The position numbers and the translations under genes are program-made. From Spirogloea muscicola (Eukaryota > Streptophyta > Zygnematophyceae > Spirogloeales > Spirogloeaceae): DNA of 19,042 nt. Shown here piece by piece: positions 1-9,790 of this stretch. Below the pieces are notes generated by a model. It did not search any database and was not told the origin of the DNA. It saw nothing but the letters and a program-made list of their open reading frames with translations. The stretch lies in contig WELB01000002.1 of NCBI GenBank assembly GCA_009602725.1, positions 2,152,960 through 2,172,001 of the forward strand, in the 5' to 3' direction. The stretch's first letter is position 1. Every line of letters begins with the position of its first letter.

Positions 1-33
1 GGCGGCGGCCGCGCGCTTCACAGCTGGGTCGCG

Positions 34-2035
34 ATGCCCGCCCGACGCGGGCCAGCCCTGGCGGCAGCGTCCGCCTGGCCACGGCCAGCGACTGCAGAGC
101 TGGAGGCCTGCGGGGCAGAGCCATTGGCGGGGCCGGCATTGGCGACGACGGCGACGGCGGCGGCAGCCGCAGCGGCGGCCGCTGCCGCGGGCGAGCGAGG
201 CGGCTGCTGCGAGCAAGCCCAGCAGCGGACAGCGGGAGCCCGCTCGGCACTGGTGGGCCTCGCGGAGAGCGGCATCGACGGCCGCGGACGCAGCTCGCCG
301 CCTCCGGCTCATGGCGTTGCCCGCAGGTTGCCGTCGTGGGCTGGCGGTCCTTGGCCAGGATCTGACCCAAGGGCTCCGGCAGCCGCAGGCGGCGCGCCAG
401 ACGCTGCAGCGAAGGCTCCGGAGCACGCCGGAGAGCCCAGCGGCAGCAGAGCTTGCGGCGGCGGCGACGCGCCCGCTGCCGGCGCGGCGAGCGCCCTCGC
501 GGGGCTGGCCTGGCCGCCAAGGCAGCAGTTTGACTACCTCGTAGTCGTGGACTTTGAGAGCACCTGCGACAACCGGCCTGGCCTGCGCCCGACAGTGAGT
601 TCCGGCCCGAGCGCCGAAGCTGACGGGGGTTATCTCGCGAGCTGTCATGATTAAGCAATTCTCTGCTCAGTCGGCCTGAAGCCTCCAGGTAACTATGCCA
701 GCTCCATGGTATGCAGTAACGGACCCTCGCAAAATATGCGCTGCTTCCTGCAGGAAATCATCGAGTTTCCCTCGGTTCTCGTGGACCTGGCCGCCCTACG
801 CGTCGTTGACACCTGGCGCGCCTATGTGCGCCCAGTCATGCACCCCCGCCTCACCTCCTTCTGCATGAACCTGACCGGCGTGCAGCAGCACCAGGTTCGT
901 CCAAATCTGAGCCTGTGGCTTCGAAGACAAGGATACATGATGTTCACTTTCAAAAGCTCCCGCTCAAAACTGTGCGGCGTTGCTGAATTGTAGGAGCCCT
1001 GTACTTTTTGTTGTGGCGCGTTTGCAGCATTGCATACTGTATTCAGATAGCTGCAAAGGCTTGCAGCTATCTGAAAGCTGCAGATTCACAGGCTCTGCAA
1101 TAGCCTCGGCATATGCCAGCCATAATCAGGACAGTCTATCTTGGAGTAGCAGGTAGAGGGCGCCTCTACCAGGCGGTGCATACTCCTGAAATTGACAACC
1201 ATATAGCTGCAGGTGGATGCAGGGGTCAGGCTGGAGCAAGCACTGCGGCTGCATGATAAGTGGCTGGCAAGCAGGGGGGTGCTGGGCAGGCCGTTTGCTG
1301 TTGCAACGTGGTCCGACTGGGACTGCAAGGTCATGCTGGAGGCCGAGTGCGCGTGGAAGGGCATCCGGAAGCCCGCCTACTTCGAGAGGTGAAGGTCTAC
1401 TGCTAAGCGAGTACCATCCTTCGAAGTAGCTGCACTGATTTGACCACTTGGCAGCCACGAAATGAGCATCAGAGGGCAGCTGCCCGCGAGAGCAGCTGAA
1501 GTCCCCTCAATCACTTCCTGCTTTGCTAATGTCGTGCAGGTGGATCAACCTGAGGGAGCCGTTCCACAAGGTCTTTGGGGCACGCACACGAGGCAACTTG
1601 CAGGCCTGTATGGCGCTGGCTGGACTGACGTGGCGGGGCCGGCCGCATTGCGGCCTGGATGATGCCGCCAACACTGCTCGCCTCGCACTGAGCCTCATCC
1701 ATCGCGGGGCGGTGCTTGCAATCACGGGCTCTTTCAGGAGACACGACGACACAGGTGGGCCACAGGCAGACCTTGGGCCGGTCAGGAAGCGGGCGCTCCA
1801 CGCTGACAGGGGCAACGACACATCATGGGCGTACACAAAGCGTGGGGCCTTGCGTAGAGGAGGGTTGGCCACTCAGGTCGCCTGCTACTGCCAGGTGCGT
1901 GCACAGGCGAGGACGGTGCAGAAGCCCGGGCCGACGCTGGGTCGCGAGTTCCTCTCTTGTGGCCGATGGACTGCCACGGGTGGCGGTACCTGCCACTTTT
2001 TCCAGTGGCTCAGTCCAGCCGCTGCTCCTATGTGA
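34..2035 (+). CDS. ERI1/ERI2-family 3'-5' exonuclease with C-terminal GRF zinc finger (4 exons)
   Basis: Exons 34-594, 754-894, 1213-1388 and 1540-2035 join in frame (457 aa) through GT-AG introns. Residues 1-165 are Ala/Gly/Arg-rich low complexity. The DEDDh exonuclease fold starts at VVVDFESTC (D173, E175), continues with EIIEFPSVLVD at the start of exon 2, WSDWD (D271) in exon 3 and RPHCGLDDAANTAR (H329, D334) in exon 4, so all five catalytic positions are present. About 65 residues later comes a GRF-type zinc finger: CYC (C408, C410), KPGPTLGREF, C433, C444 and FFQW. Exonuclease plus GRF is the architecture of animal ERI2; family members trim the 3' ends of small RNAs, histone mRNA or rRNA, so an RNA substrate is inferred. 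The frame is open to base 1 with no upstream stop, so the true start may lie outside; ATG 34 is the first in the window. A GTGAGC at 2032 could be a further donor, so the C-terminus is less sure than the core. Confidence 0.85.
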
Positions 2036-3461
2036 GCAGTAAACTTGCGGGTAGTCTACCAGATCTGCCTCTATAGGCATGTAGACTGTCTGTTGTTCTG
2101 TATTTCTATAACCGTGCCTATAACCGTCCCTATATTCTGGCTGTATCCCTCTGCAAAAGTATGGCTCCTGTAGTGCATAATAACACGAAGGGAATTCACT
2201 GAGTCTGTACAGGAAGTTCAAGCTTTGTGGGCCTTGAAAAGCACATCCATCAGATGGTAACTACTTACTGAATAACAGGAATAACTGCAAGCAAAATGAT
2301 GAATGCTGATTGACTACAAGCTGATTGACTACAAGTTGAATTTGCCTTACTCTCTGCATATCTTTGCAGTATCCCAGTAGTAGCAGCAAACGTCGAAATT
2401 ATATGTCCTAGGAATGTCTCTACTTTACTACTCTAAAAGCTAATGGCGATATGCAAACAATGAACAAGTGATTGCGATAAGTTGTCGTTGGTCATTGCCA
2501 GCAGAACCTTCATAGTAGCTTGTGCACTTGGCAGCTCAGATTTCAGCTTAAAGTTGAATAGCGAGTTCCTCTTCTTTTGAACATCAGTATGACAGCCCTT
2601 GGAAGAACACTCGAGCATCGAGCTTCGATTGATGCAGGTTGAAGAAGTCAGGAAGCCGATGCAAGGAGGCCTTCTTGTGCGCACCACTTGATTGTGGTCC
2701 AGCTACTTGCTGAACAGGTGAAGGCTATAGAATAAAGGTGCTGCTTGTGCTTAACCGATATGCAGCCTGCAGATGTTTACCATACTATCATACAGTGCTG
2801 ACAGCACATGCTCAAACCCTGTGCTGTTGCTCCTACCAGCTTGAATGCTGATGGGAAAAAACCTGCTAGGCCATGTCAGAACTTGATCAATATGTTCTGC
2901 ACATTTGCATGCCTACTGCTTTGCTGATGGCTGCATCGGTCAGGATAATGTCATTGGTTCGCTGCAGCATGAAAAAATGCTTGCCTTGCATGTGGGCCTG
3001 CAACTGCATGACCAAGCTTGACACTTGCCTCAAAAGGCTCCTGTGGCTTGCCCATGACCTGTAGTTGACAATTACTGGTTGTTGTCTAGCTTGGCCTTTG
3101 TATGCCAAGGCCCGTGAGTAATTCGATAACAGCTGTTGGATGGCAGGATTTACCCCTCTACTGGGCTCCTGTGCCGATGCCTCAGGTTTGTGAGGTAATT
3201 GCTGGGATAGGCCAAGGGCACAGCAGAGCTGTCAGCGACAGTGACAATGAACTCGCAACATGGTGCTATTGCACCCTGTGCAGCCGGCGATGCAGAGCTC
3301 ATTTGCTAAGGACAGCGTGCAGAGGCCAAGCAAAAGCCTTGGCACTGAAGGGGGCCTTGCTTTGGCGGCAGTCCTATTGGCTGCCTGCTTGTTAGCAACA
3401 GCTGTATCTAATGGAGCGGTCTGCTTATGCATCTAAAGGTTTGCGGATAGCCTGTACAGGC
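2036..3461. other. Intergenic stretch between convergent genes
   Basis: About 1.4 kb of lower-GC sequence between the stop codons of the exonuclease and transporter genes. Short open frames exist on both strands (for example 2873-3064 plus, 3102-3395 plus, 2433-2687 minus), but none has a recognisable domain or exon-like splice borders. I found no tRNA B-box. It must hold both 3' UTRs, yet I saw no TGTAA near either stop. A weak AG acceptor at 2369 could extend the exonuclease gene if the GTGAGC at 2032 is used, but that is speculative. Confidence 0.5.
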
Positions 3462-5702
3462 CTAGGTGACAGGCTTGCTTGCTTCAAGCGGATCTTCAGC
3501 TGATAAGGGGACTTGTTCCTCAACCTCTACTGGCTTCTTCATACTCTCCTTTTGCCTCATGCCCTGCTTGAAAGAAACGTTACAGCAGCAGCACAGCGTG
3601 TTAGCTAAGTGTAGTTCGTGAAAGAGCAAAAAGAGACATCAGCGCAACCTCACGATAACACATGACAATAGCTGGCTTATGCTCAATCCCATATGGAGAT
3701 TACAAGGAAATGACAAGCACTCTACTCTTGGATCACAAGCGGGCCAGCTTGTGAAAGTGCTCCATGAACATCAACTTGATGGGCCTGCATAACGCATGCT
3801 GCTGGAGTAGCATAGAACCCAAGAATAGTTGAGTTGCATTCACCTGTAGCTTAATCTGATTGTACCAACACACCCCCAAGAATGCAATTCCATATCCGAC
3901 AAGGTTGATCGTAGTAATTCTGTCAGCAATAACTGACCATGAGTAGCCAATGAGCAGCCAATCTTTCACAACTCCTGCAAGGCCAATTTTGATTGATGTC
4001 AGCCACTTTAAGGAGAAATAGTGCGCGTTCATCATCCCATCGCTGTCAGAATCGACAGGACAATTGACAAGTTTGTTCCAAGTGAGCTATTCTATAGAGA
4101 GCCTACAGAAGGGGCATGTGGATGTGCGCAGGAGGTAAACAAGCATTGCCTAGCAGTTTATCTAGTCGAGATGTCATGCTTAGTGCTAAGATGAGTTGCA
4201 TGCACGGCCTCCAAATAGAGGGAGGAAGGGACATCGTCATGTACCAGCTACGTTCATTGTCAAAGCTGAGGTTTTGCCAATGAGTAGGAATACTGCCAGA
4301 TTGAGTGCAAAAGCACAGGTTGCATTGGATCCAAATGTGAGGAGGTCAAATGAGAATGCAGAAGCAGAAGTCCTCAAAATCGGAGCCTCCACAAAGATCC
4401 AGGGGATTGTAAGGAACGCAAAACAGCAAGGAGACACGTAGTAGAGACTTGTTATGGGATTAAGGGTAATGCCCTTTGAGTTGAGCAGGATCTGCGTGAC
4501 ACGTGAGGAGACCGGTACAAAATTAGTATGTAGCCATCTAGTAATACATGCATAGGGCATGCCGCACTGCGTCCATGGCTTGGGAGCATTGAGTATTGTG
4601 TACACAGTATTACACAGTAAATCATGCATGCAAGTCAAGACCACTCCTGCAGCTAATACTGCCCTGGAGTTGACAAGATAACGGGCAACATTGCTGAATG
4701 AAGTACTACTGTAGGTATACATGCACTACCTGAATGAGGACCAAGCGAGTTGCCTCAAAAGCCACAGCAGACAGCTGTAGGCTCACACCCGCAATATTGA
4801 ACTTGGCTTCACCAAAGGCAGCTATTGCGACACCGAAGGAGATTATGACCATGTTAGCCATCGTAGTCATTTTATACGTCTCCTTCTTAAAGACTACTCC
4901 CAAGAGGTAGACTGCCACTGGCATCAATGCCTTCAGCATCTGCATCAAAAGACGATAAACACCCATACATGTAAGAAGCGCACACTGCGTCAGAAATAAG
5001 TGAGTGAAGCAGGATTACAGACATCTCTTGCAGTTGCCATCGTCTGCATAATGCCAATCAGTCAATGCCGGATATTGAAAACGTGCCGCATGCTTCAGCC
5101 TTCAGAAATGACTGAATTGCAGGAGACGTGTAGACCTAAGAGGCAGCACACGACCTGAATGAAGGAAACGGACAGATAGATGTATGCCGAGTTGGAAAAC
5201 CAGAGGCTCATGGAGTAGAGAGCGCCGATTGGGACGACAGAGGTCAGGTAGATCTCCCATGACATGTGAATACGTTCCACAATGCGGAAGACTCGAACGA
5301 GAAGGAAGGCCAGAATGGAGCAATAGCCCATGTGGATCATGGTGAGGCTGGGCCATCGTGTACGAGGATGTCGTCAGGTATGAAGGTCAACTGGGCCTAG
5401 TTCAGCTTTCCAATCGGGCCAGACTTAGCTTACAGTAGCGATCGAAAGGAAAGCCAGCGGATTTGAATGTCGAGAAGTGGCGAGAAGAACGGCACAGCTT
5501 CGTGTTCAGCTGCGAGGATCGGGCGGCAGGGACGAGGAGGCGCTGACCTGATTGGGAATGGCCAATTATACATGTGACGGTCGAGGATGTACTTGTTGAA
5601 GATGATGACCGCGGAGCTGAGGCATATCCACACCGTCACGTACAGGTAGCTCAAGCCAATGCGGTACAGCAGCGACGAGGAGGGCCCCGAGCCGCGGCCC
5701 AT
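3462..5702 (-). CDS. Sugar-phosphate/nucleotide-sugar transporter, plant KV/A/G subfamily (6 exons)
   Basis: Minus-strand exons 5702-5548, 5347-5155, 4939-4730, 4491-4245, 3974-3844 and 3563-3462 join in frame to 345 aa, the usual size for the family, with GT-AG introns of 200-280 nt. It starts MGRGSG and runs through [116 protein letters not shown] (residues 258-269) and VVKDWLLI. These blocks match the land-plant group that includes Arabidopsis At5g25400. About ten hydrophobic segments fit a Golgi/ER antiporter exchanging a sugar phosphate or nucleotide sugar; the substrate cannot be read from sequence. The last exon is short and charged (residues 313-345, Lys/Glu-rich), as expected for the cytosolic tail. 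Without that final splice, the frame would read from exon 5 to a stop at 3733, giving a hydrophobic-poor tail unlike the family. The start is the first ATG before the conserved N-terminus. Confidence 0.93.
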
Positions 5703-6280
5703 GGCGCCGCCGGCAACAGCCGTCGGCTACCGGAGCGCAGGCGGCGCCGAGGGCGGCAACAGCCGTCTCAGATCCACGGCACGGCAAACGGGCGCCGCCG
5801 GCCGGGCGCGGCTGCCGCGCGCCAGATCCGTCGCCGCCCGGGGGNGCCCGGCATCGGCGACGGCGACGTCGACCGCGGAGGCGGAGCGGCGGCGGCTGGG
5901 GCCTGGGGTCGGCAGGGCAGCCAACTGGGCCCCACCGGTGGGGGGAAGTTGGGAGGGGTGACCGCGACGAGATCACGGTCTCGATCACGCTGGCGAGGGA
6001 TGCTCTGACCTGCCAAATTCACAACCAGCCCTGCCTCTACAGAAGAAAGAAGAAAGAGGGGGGACCTGAGAATTGGGGGACTTTTCCTGGACTTACAGAC
6101 CGGGGGGCGGAGCCCACCCTTGGGGAATGATCGACGGGGACGGAAACGTTGGCGCGCGCGCGTCCCTTGCCGTAGAACTAAAGCTTGTGCTCTCTTGGAG
6201 CTGACTGGACGCTCAAGCCCGTTGTCGGGTCATCGTCCACTCCACGCTATGCCGCTCCTTTCATATCAGCAGCCGCATTC
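5703..6280. promoter_or_regulatory. 5' flank of the transporter gene
   Basis: GC-rich sequence just upstream of the minus-strand transporter start, expected to hold its 5' UTR and promoter. All three frames on both strands are open for long stretches (Arg/Ala/Gly/Pro-rich translations), which is what such composition gives by chance. No TATA-like box stands out. Position 5845 is N, inside a run of G. A purine-rich stretch (GAAGAAAGAAGAAAGAGGGG) lies near 6042. Assignment rests on position only. Confidence 0.35.
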
Positions 6281-6282
6281 AC

Positions 6283-6462
6283 TATGCCGCCGGGAGCACG
6301 GGGAGCAGGCTGCCTTCAATGCAGCAGGCTGCTAATCTCGCGCACGTGTCTCGCATGCGCCTGTGTCCGACTGGCTGCCGCGGCGCACGAGCTGCGTCTG
6401 CGTGCCGGTCGCGCAAAGACTGCAGCCTCCGGCCCTGGGGACCCGCTACCCGGAGACTAATT
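6283..6462 (+). mobile_element. LINE-like remnant, C-terminal fragment
   Basis: The plus strand reads AAFNAAG, a stop, then a degraded block ending in LRAGRAKTAASG. It matches the segment read elsewhere in the window as GFNAAGSLAQVFRMRLAVSL...HTRAGRAMAAASG. It sits directly before another plus-strand fragment that begins further upstream in the element's ORF, so the two are a tandem, not one collinear copy. In-frame stops and shifts make it non-functional. Confidence 0.6.
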
Positions 6463-6850
6463 CCTCATCCTTGACGTGGTGACCACCGACTCATTCGACC
6501 GAGCTCACCCCACGCAATGTGCCTCCAAGGCTGGGCATGCGGTGGCCTGCGCCGCCAGGGCCAATGAGTTGAACTACGCGACCACCCCCGGGAGGACGAG
6601 TTCTTCCCGCTCGCCATCGACACCCAGGGTGCGTTGGGCGCTCGGTGGATCGAGCGCTTTCTCCCGCCAGTACCATGGTAAATATCCATGCAGCAGGCTC
6701 GCTCGCGCAGGTGTACATGTCCGTCTCGCTGCAGAGGCCCATGGCTCACGCGCTGCAGCCGGTCTTGCCTTAGCTGCAGCCTCTGGCCCTGGCCAGGGGA
6801 CCCGTTACCAGGAGACCAGTCTCTCTAAAAAAGCGGCTGCTTAGCAGGGG
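6463..6850 (+). mobile_element. LINE-like remnant, nuclease-like domain to ORF end
   Basis: Begins LILDVVTTDSFD and continues through GHAVACAARANELNYA, then (after a frameshift near 6590) EDEFFPLAIDTQGALGARW. From 6690 it carries the C-terminal block (IHAAGSLAQVY, SVSLQRPMAHAL) and ends LLSRGY followed by TGA at the start of the tail. Compared with the other copies it spans the D-V-V-T-T-D, ..F.PLA.D..GA.G.RW and SLQR blocks. These resemble the domain after the reverse transcriptase in some LINE ORFs (an aspartate-rich, PD-(D/E)XK-like layout). That family link is from memory of protein patterns and would need a profile search. Confidence 0.65.
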
Positions 6851-7160
6851 TTACTGAGTGATTTCGTAGCTGCTTGAGTCTGTGTGCGCAAGCTTTAGCG
6901 CTTTCCCTGGCCCATCAACTATGTCATTCTTTTTTCAGGGCTGGCCTCTCCCAGCCACCGCCCTCTCCTGGAAGCGCCTTTCTCCCGATTTCTCCGACAT
7001 GCGGCCCCTCAACAAGGGTTACTGAATGTTTCGTAGCTACTTGATACTCTGTGTGCTGTAGCATCTTCTCTGGCCCCAGCGGACCATGTTCATTCTTTTT
7101 TCTGGGTTGGCCTCTCCAGCCACTGCCCGTTCCTGAAAGCGTCTCTCTTCTCCATTGCTA
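6841..7160 (+). repeat. Two tandem copies of the LINE 3' tail (about 168-bp period)
   Basis: GGGGTTACTGAGTG at 6847 and AGGGTTACTGAATG at 7015 start two successive units about 168 bp apart. Each continues with TTTCGTAGCT(G/A)CTTGA, CTCTGGCCC or CCCTGGCCC, then CATTCTTTTTTC, the hairpin (GGCTGGCCTCTCCCAGCC; GGTTGGCCTCTCCAGCC) and a pyrimidine-rich end containing CTCC. The first unit joins directly to the ORF end of the preceding remnant, which shows this sequence is the element's 3' UTR. Confidence 0.75.
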
Positions 7161-7164
7161 GCCA

Positions 7165-7600
7165 GTGTGTTAGCTATTCAAAAATAGCGAGGGCTGCAAA
7201 GAAACAGCTCTTCCGATGTAAGCCAATGGCCGGGAGAGGCCAGCAAAAAAGGAACGAGTAAATCTGAAAGGGCTGGAAAGGGCCGGCAAAAAAGAAAGCT
7301 CGCCCAATTCAACAAGGTGACTGGGAAAGGCCAGCCCACAAAGAATGGACAAGGTCCAAACAGCCGAAAGGCGCTTTGACTACAAGTTGCTTGGCGATGG
7401 AGAAGAAGCAGCTCTCCCAGAGAAGAAGGGGGCGAGGGCTGGAGCACCCAGCCCACAGAAGAGTGAACAATGTTCAGAAGAGCCGGGAAACATGTGATGG
7501 AAAAGCAGTCCTCTTTACAGAGACACAGAGGAGCTCTTCCAGCAGAGAGACTGCGGCTGCTGATATTGAAAGAGCGGCTGTAAAAGCCAGCTAGATGCAT
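7165..7600 (-). repeat. Array of about four LINE 3' tails, minus orientation
   Basis: Read on the minus strand, hairpin-type tails occur at about 7595-7530 (GCTGGCTTTTACAGC), 7485-7400 (GGGCTGGGTGCTCCAGCCC), 7355-7290 (GGACCTTGTCC then GGGCTGGCCTTTCCCAG) and 7270-7195 (GCTGGCCTCTCCCGGCC). Each is followed by a GGAAGAGC or GGGAGAGC type box and TTCTTC-like sequence. The array lies just downstream, on the same strand, of the coding remnant at 7646-8074, so that copy appears to end in several tails. Confidence 0.7.
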
Positions 7601-7645
7601 ACAGGTGTTCATGACGGAGCCACAGGCTAGGCAGACAGGGCGCTC

Positions 7646-8074
7646 TTAGTACCTTCGTGTCAGCAGTAGGAAGTTTGATGAGCTGAGGGGAGGAAGAGCA
7701 ACCCCGCTGCGCAAGCCAGAGGCTGCTGCAAGGGCGCGACCGGCCCGGCGATGCAAAGCAAGCGCCTGGGACCGCTGTAGGGACATAGATAAACGCATGC
7801 GGTAGCAGGACACAAGATCCAAAGGCACCGAGCCTCCAGGAAGTGCTGCACCCTGTTCGCGGCGCCGCTGGTCAGCTTGAGAGGCCAGCAGCGCAAATAC
7901 CGAGGACCACTGACCCCCGTAACACCCGTGGATGTCCAAGGCCAGGGGGTTAGAGGTATTACCCCCCGGGTGGTCCTTGTACTTATGCAGCTTCTTCTGT
8001 TCGGCTGCCAAAGGGAGGTGGTGGCTAAGGAAGGCCAGCATAATATCAAACACCCTCTGTATATTATCAAACAC
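7646..8074 (-). mobile_element. LINE-like remnant, open coding fragment
   Basis: A 142-codon open frame on the minus strand containing KLHKYKDHPGG, LALDIHGCYGGQWSSVFALL, YRMRLSMSLQRSQALALHRR, AGRALAAASG and SNFLLLTRRY before a stop. The order and spacing match the better preserved copies at 9192-9600 and 12008-12450, although the sequence is more diverged. Upstream blocks (DVVTTD) are missing, so it is 5'-truncated. It is open but has no host-gene features. Confidence 0.7.
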
Positions 8075-8084
8075 CCGTCCTGCG

Positions 8085-8290
8085 GCTGCTCAACTGGGTT
8101 ACTTGTTTCACAGCTTCTTGATTCCCTGGGTGTTTTCGCGCTTTCCCTGGCCCCTTTGAACTTTTTCATTCTTGCTTCTAGGCTGGCCTCTCACAGCCCT
8201 TGCCCCCATTGTGAGAGCCACTTCCTCTCGCAGCCACTGCCCTCTCCTGGAAGCATTCTTCTTCTCCTTCACAAGGCGGCAGGAACGCAA
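8085..8290 (+). repeat. LINE 3' tail, plus orientation
   Basis: Starts with GGGTTACTTGTTTCACAGCT, then TTTCCCTGGCCCC, a TTTTTCATTC box and the hairpin GGCTGGCCTCTCACAGCC near 8182, followed by a partly duplicated second hairpin half (CTCGCAGCCACTGCCCTC) and GGAAGCATTCTTCTTCTCC. The coding remnant before it lies on the opposite strand, so this tail belongs to a separate insertion facing away from the 7165-8074 copy. Confidence 0.65.
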
Positions 8291-8299
8291 TTGGCAGGC

Positions 8300-8660
8300 T
8301 ATGGTCTCAAGGAGTGAAAGTATGCCGATCCCCTGCGTGCGCAGGCACGCTACGCTGCGCTGGTGGAGAGAGCGGCCTATGACCAGGTAGGATAGCTCCT
8401 TCCGCCGCACGACCTTCGAGGGCGCGCCCGGCTCCTCTCAGCCTCCTCCCCGGGGCGCGGCGGCGTGGTTATCAGCGCTTCCAATATACGCGGCGCTCAC
8501 GATGCCCGACGAGGTGTTCAGGATGGCGGTCCACAGGCTCCTGGGCCTCCTCCCTCCCTGCCTCGTCGGGGTCCTGCAATGCGAGCGCGGGACCCGCCAC
8601 GCGACCCTGCGGAGCTGGCTGCCCACATGCTCCGCTGCGCGCATGGGGGCGAGAAGCAAG
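8300..8660 (+). mobile_element. LINE reverse-transcriptase remnant (region after the RT core)
   Basis: Frame-broken plus-strand reading: QARYAALVERAAYDQ, then in another frame RLLSASSPG, then GAAAWLSALPIYAALTMPDE, VFRMAVHRLLGLLPPC. The AWL-x-ALP and EFR-like/VFRMA-x-RLGL pattern is typical of the segment between the RT thumb and the C-terminal nuclease-like domain in many LINE ORF2 proteins. This is the most upstream part of the element seen in the window and the best sign that the repeats come from a non-LTR retrotransposon. Frameshifts and missing cysteines show it is dead. Confidence 0.65.
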
Positions 8661-8875
8661 CGCGGCCAGATTAACTGGTGGCTGGGAGAGGCCAGTTCAG
8701 TTGACAGGTCATTTGTAAGGCTTGAATTGGCCTCCCTTTCAATTTCATGCGCACCGCGCGCCTTCTCCCTCTGGCCAGCCCAAAAGAATGGACAAGGTCT
8801 GGAGGAGTCGGAGTGCTAAGGACTGAGACAGCAGTAAGCGAACTCTCAGTAACCTCTCGTCAGTAGATGCAAAGA
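8656..8875 (-). repeat. LINE 3' tail fragments, minus orientation
   Basis: Contains GGCTGGGAGAGGCCAG (8681-8696) and CTGGCCAGCCCAAAAGAATGG followed by GACAAGGTC near 8771-8800, both the reverse complement of the tail hairpin and GGAC-box. At 8846-8875 the string CTCTCAGTAACCTCTCGTC and the following AGTAGATGCAAA recur at 12005-12035, where they flank the end of another minus-strand copy (encoding LHLLTRGY). So this marks the end of a lost copy. Confidence 0.6.
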
Positions 8876-8889
8876 GAGGACCGGTCCCC

Positions 8890-9030
8890 ACGACCTCCTG
8901 CGGGACGTCATACAGGTTGCTGGAGGCGGGCTACAAAGTAGCCGTGGAGAACCTCTCTAAAATGCCCATCCAGCTGGGTGCGGACGGCCAGCTCCATACC
9001 CGGCGCGCCGACCTGGTCGCCAATTCCGCC
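8890..9030 (+). mobile_element. LINE-like remnant, start of the nuclease-like domain
   Basis: Plus strand reads LLRDVIQ and, after a one-base shift, LLEAGYKVAVENLSKMP, LGADGQLHTRRADLVA. The RRADLVA block is also read on the minus strand at about 12470-12510, where it directly precedes LIADVVTTDSLD, which fixes its place in the element's ORF. It stops abruptly at a minus-strand tail at about 9031. Confidence 0.6.
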
Positions 9031-9600
9031 CGGCGGAAGAAAGTGCTCGCCCATAGAGAAGAACGGCTGGCAAAGCCAGCCCAAAAAGAATGGACAATGT
9101 CCATGGCCGAAGAAAGAGGAATCGGAAAAGGACTACACTTCAAAACACGAGACGATGCAGAGGGAAGCTCAGTACCCGCGAGTTAGCAACATCAAGTCAG
9201 AGTAGCTCGCTGCAGGGAAGGAGGCACTCCGCCGAGACCCATTGGGCAGCAGACATAGCACGCCCTGCTCGCGTGTGGACGGCGTAGGCAAGGGAGCGTT
9301 GGAACGAGACCGCCAGGCGCATACGGAAGACCTGAGCGAGTGAACCGGCGGCGTTGAAGCTGGGCAGCGCCCCTGGCAGACCGGTCAATGGCCTGACGGG
9401 CAAGCCGCTGGAGGAGATCCAGCCAGCGGCTGCCGAAAGCTCCGTGGACATCGAATGCTAGAGCCGCGAATTCATCACCAACCGGGTGATCGGCGTATTT
9501 GCGCTCCTTGCCCTGGGCCGTCAGGCCGACGGCGTGCCCAGCAGTCGACGTCGATCTGGTGAAATTGGCGGAGTCGACGCAGTCAATTGCGACCATATCG
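9031..9600 (-). mobile_element. LINE-like remnant: coding end plus 3' tail
   Basis: Minus strand: DCVDSANFTRSTSTAGHAVG, KERKYADHPVGDEFAALAFD, VHGAFGSRWLDLLQRLARQA, then (after a frameshift near 9360) AAGSLAQVFRMRLAVSFQRS and HTRAGRAMSAAQW, the TACTCTGACTTG junction that encodes YSDL, and a full tail with GGACATTGTCC and hairpin GGCTGGCTTTGCCAGCC ending near 9031. This is the cleanest copy showing ORF end and tail as one unit. It is 5'-truncated at about 9600. Confidence 0.75.
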
Positions 9601-9789
9601 GCGATTGATGCGGAGGTTCCCGAATCATCTCAGATGTGGTGACTACCGACTGCGTCGATTCCGCCAATCTCACCAGATCAGCGTCGACCGCAGGGCACGC
9701 GGTCGGCCTGGCGGGATCGGGGCAAGGAGCGCAAGTACGCGGACCATCCAGCTGGTGATGAGTTTGCGGCGTTCGCGATAGATGTGCAC
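9441..9789. repeat. Inverted repeat of LINE coding fragments (first foldback)
   Basis: 9441-9592 (minus reading) and 9636-9789 (plus reading) carry the same segment, DCVDSAN to the D-V-H block, head to head with about 43 bp between. Long blocks match, for example TCACCAGATC and GGCAAGGAGCGCAA, with scattered changes. Confidence 0.75.
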
Positions 9790-9790
9790 G
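9625..9790 (+). mobile_element. LINE-like remnant, nuclease-like domain, head-to-head with the previous copy
   Basis: Reads SDVVTTDCVDSANLTRSAST, AGHAVGLAG and, after a frameshift, KERKYADHPAGDEF and AFAIDVHE, where it is cut by a minus-strand tail. The segment 9636-9789 is an inverted partner of 9441-9592 with only about 43 bp between them. Confidence 0.7.

Noticed and set aside
1755-1876. Possible intron in the last exonuclease exon (GTGGGC donor, CTCAG acceptor)
   Set aside because: Its 122-nt length would shift the frame and destroy the GRF zinc finger, which reads in frame with the exonuclease if unspliced.
2873-3064. Plus-strand frame MSELDQYVLHICMPTALL
   Set aside because: Met/Cys/Leu-rich without a pattern, in lower-GC intergenic DNA, with an equally open antisense frame.
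3733-3843. Reading the transporter's fifth exon through to the stop at 3733
   Set aside because: The extension has no family resemblance, whereas the donor at 3843 and acceptor at 3564 give the expected short Lys/Glu-rich tail in phase.
5566-6022. Overlapping open frames on both strands upstream of the transporter
   Set aside because: All frames are open because of extreme GC content, translations are Arg/Ala/Gly/Pro-rich, and the N at 5845 interrupts them.
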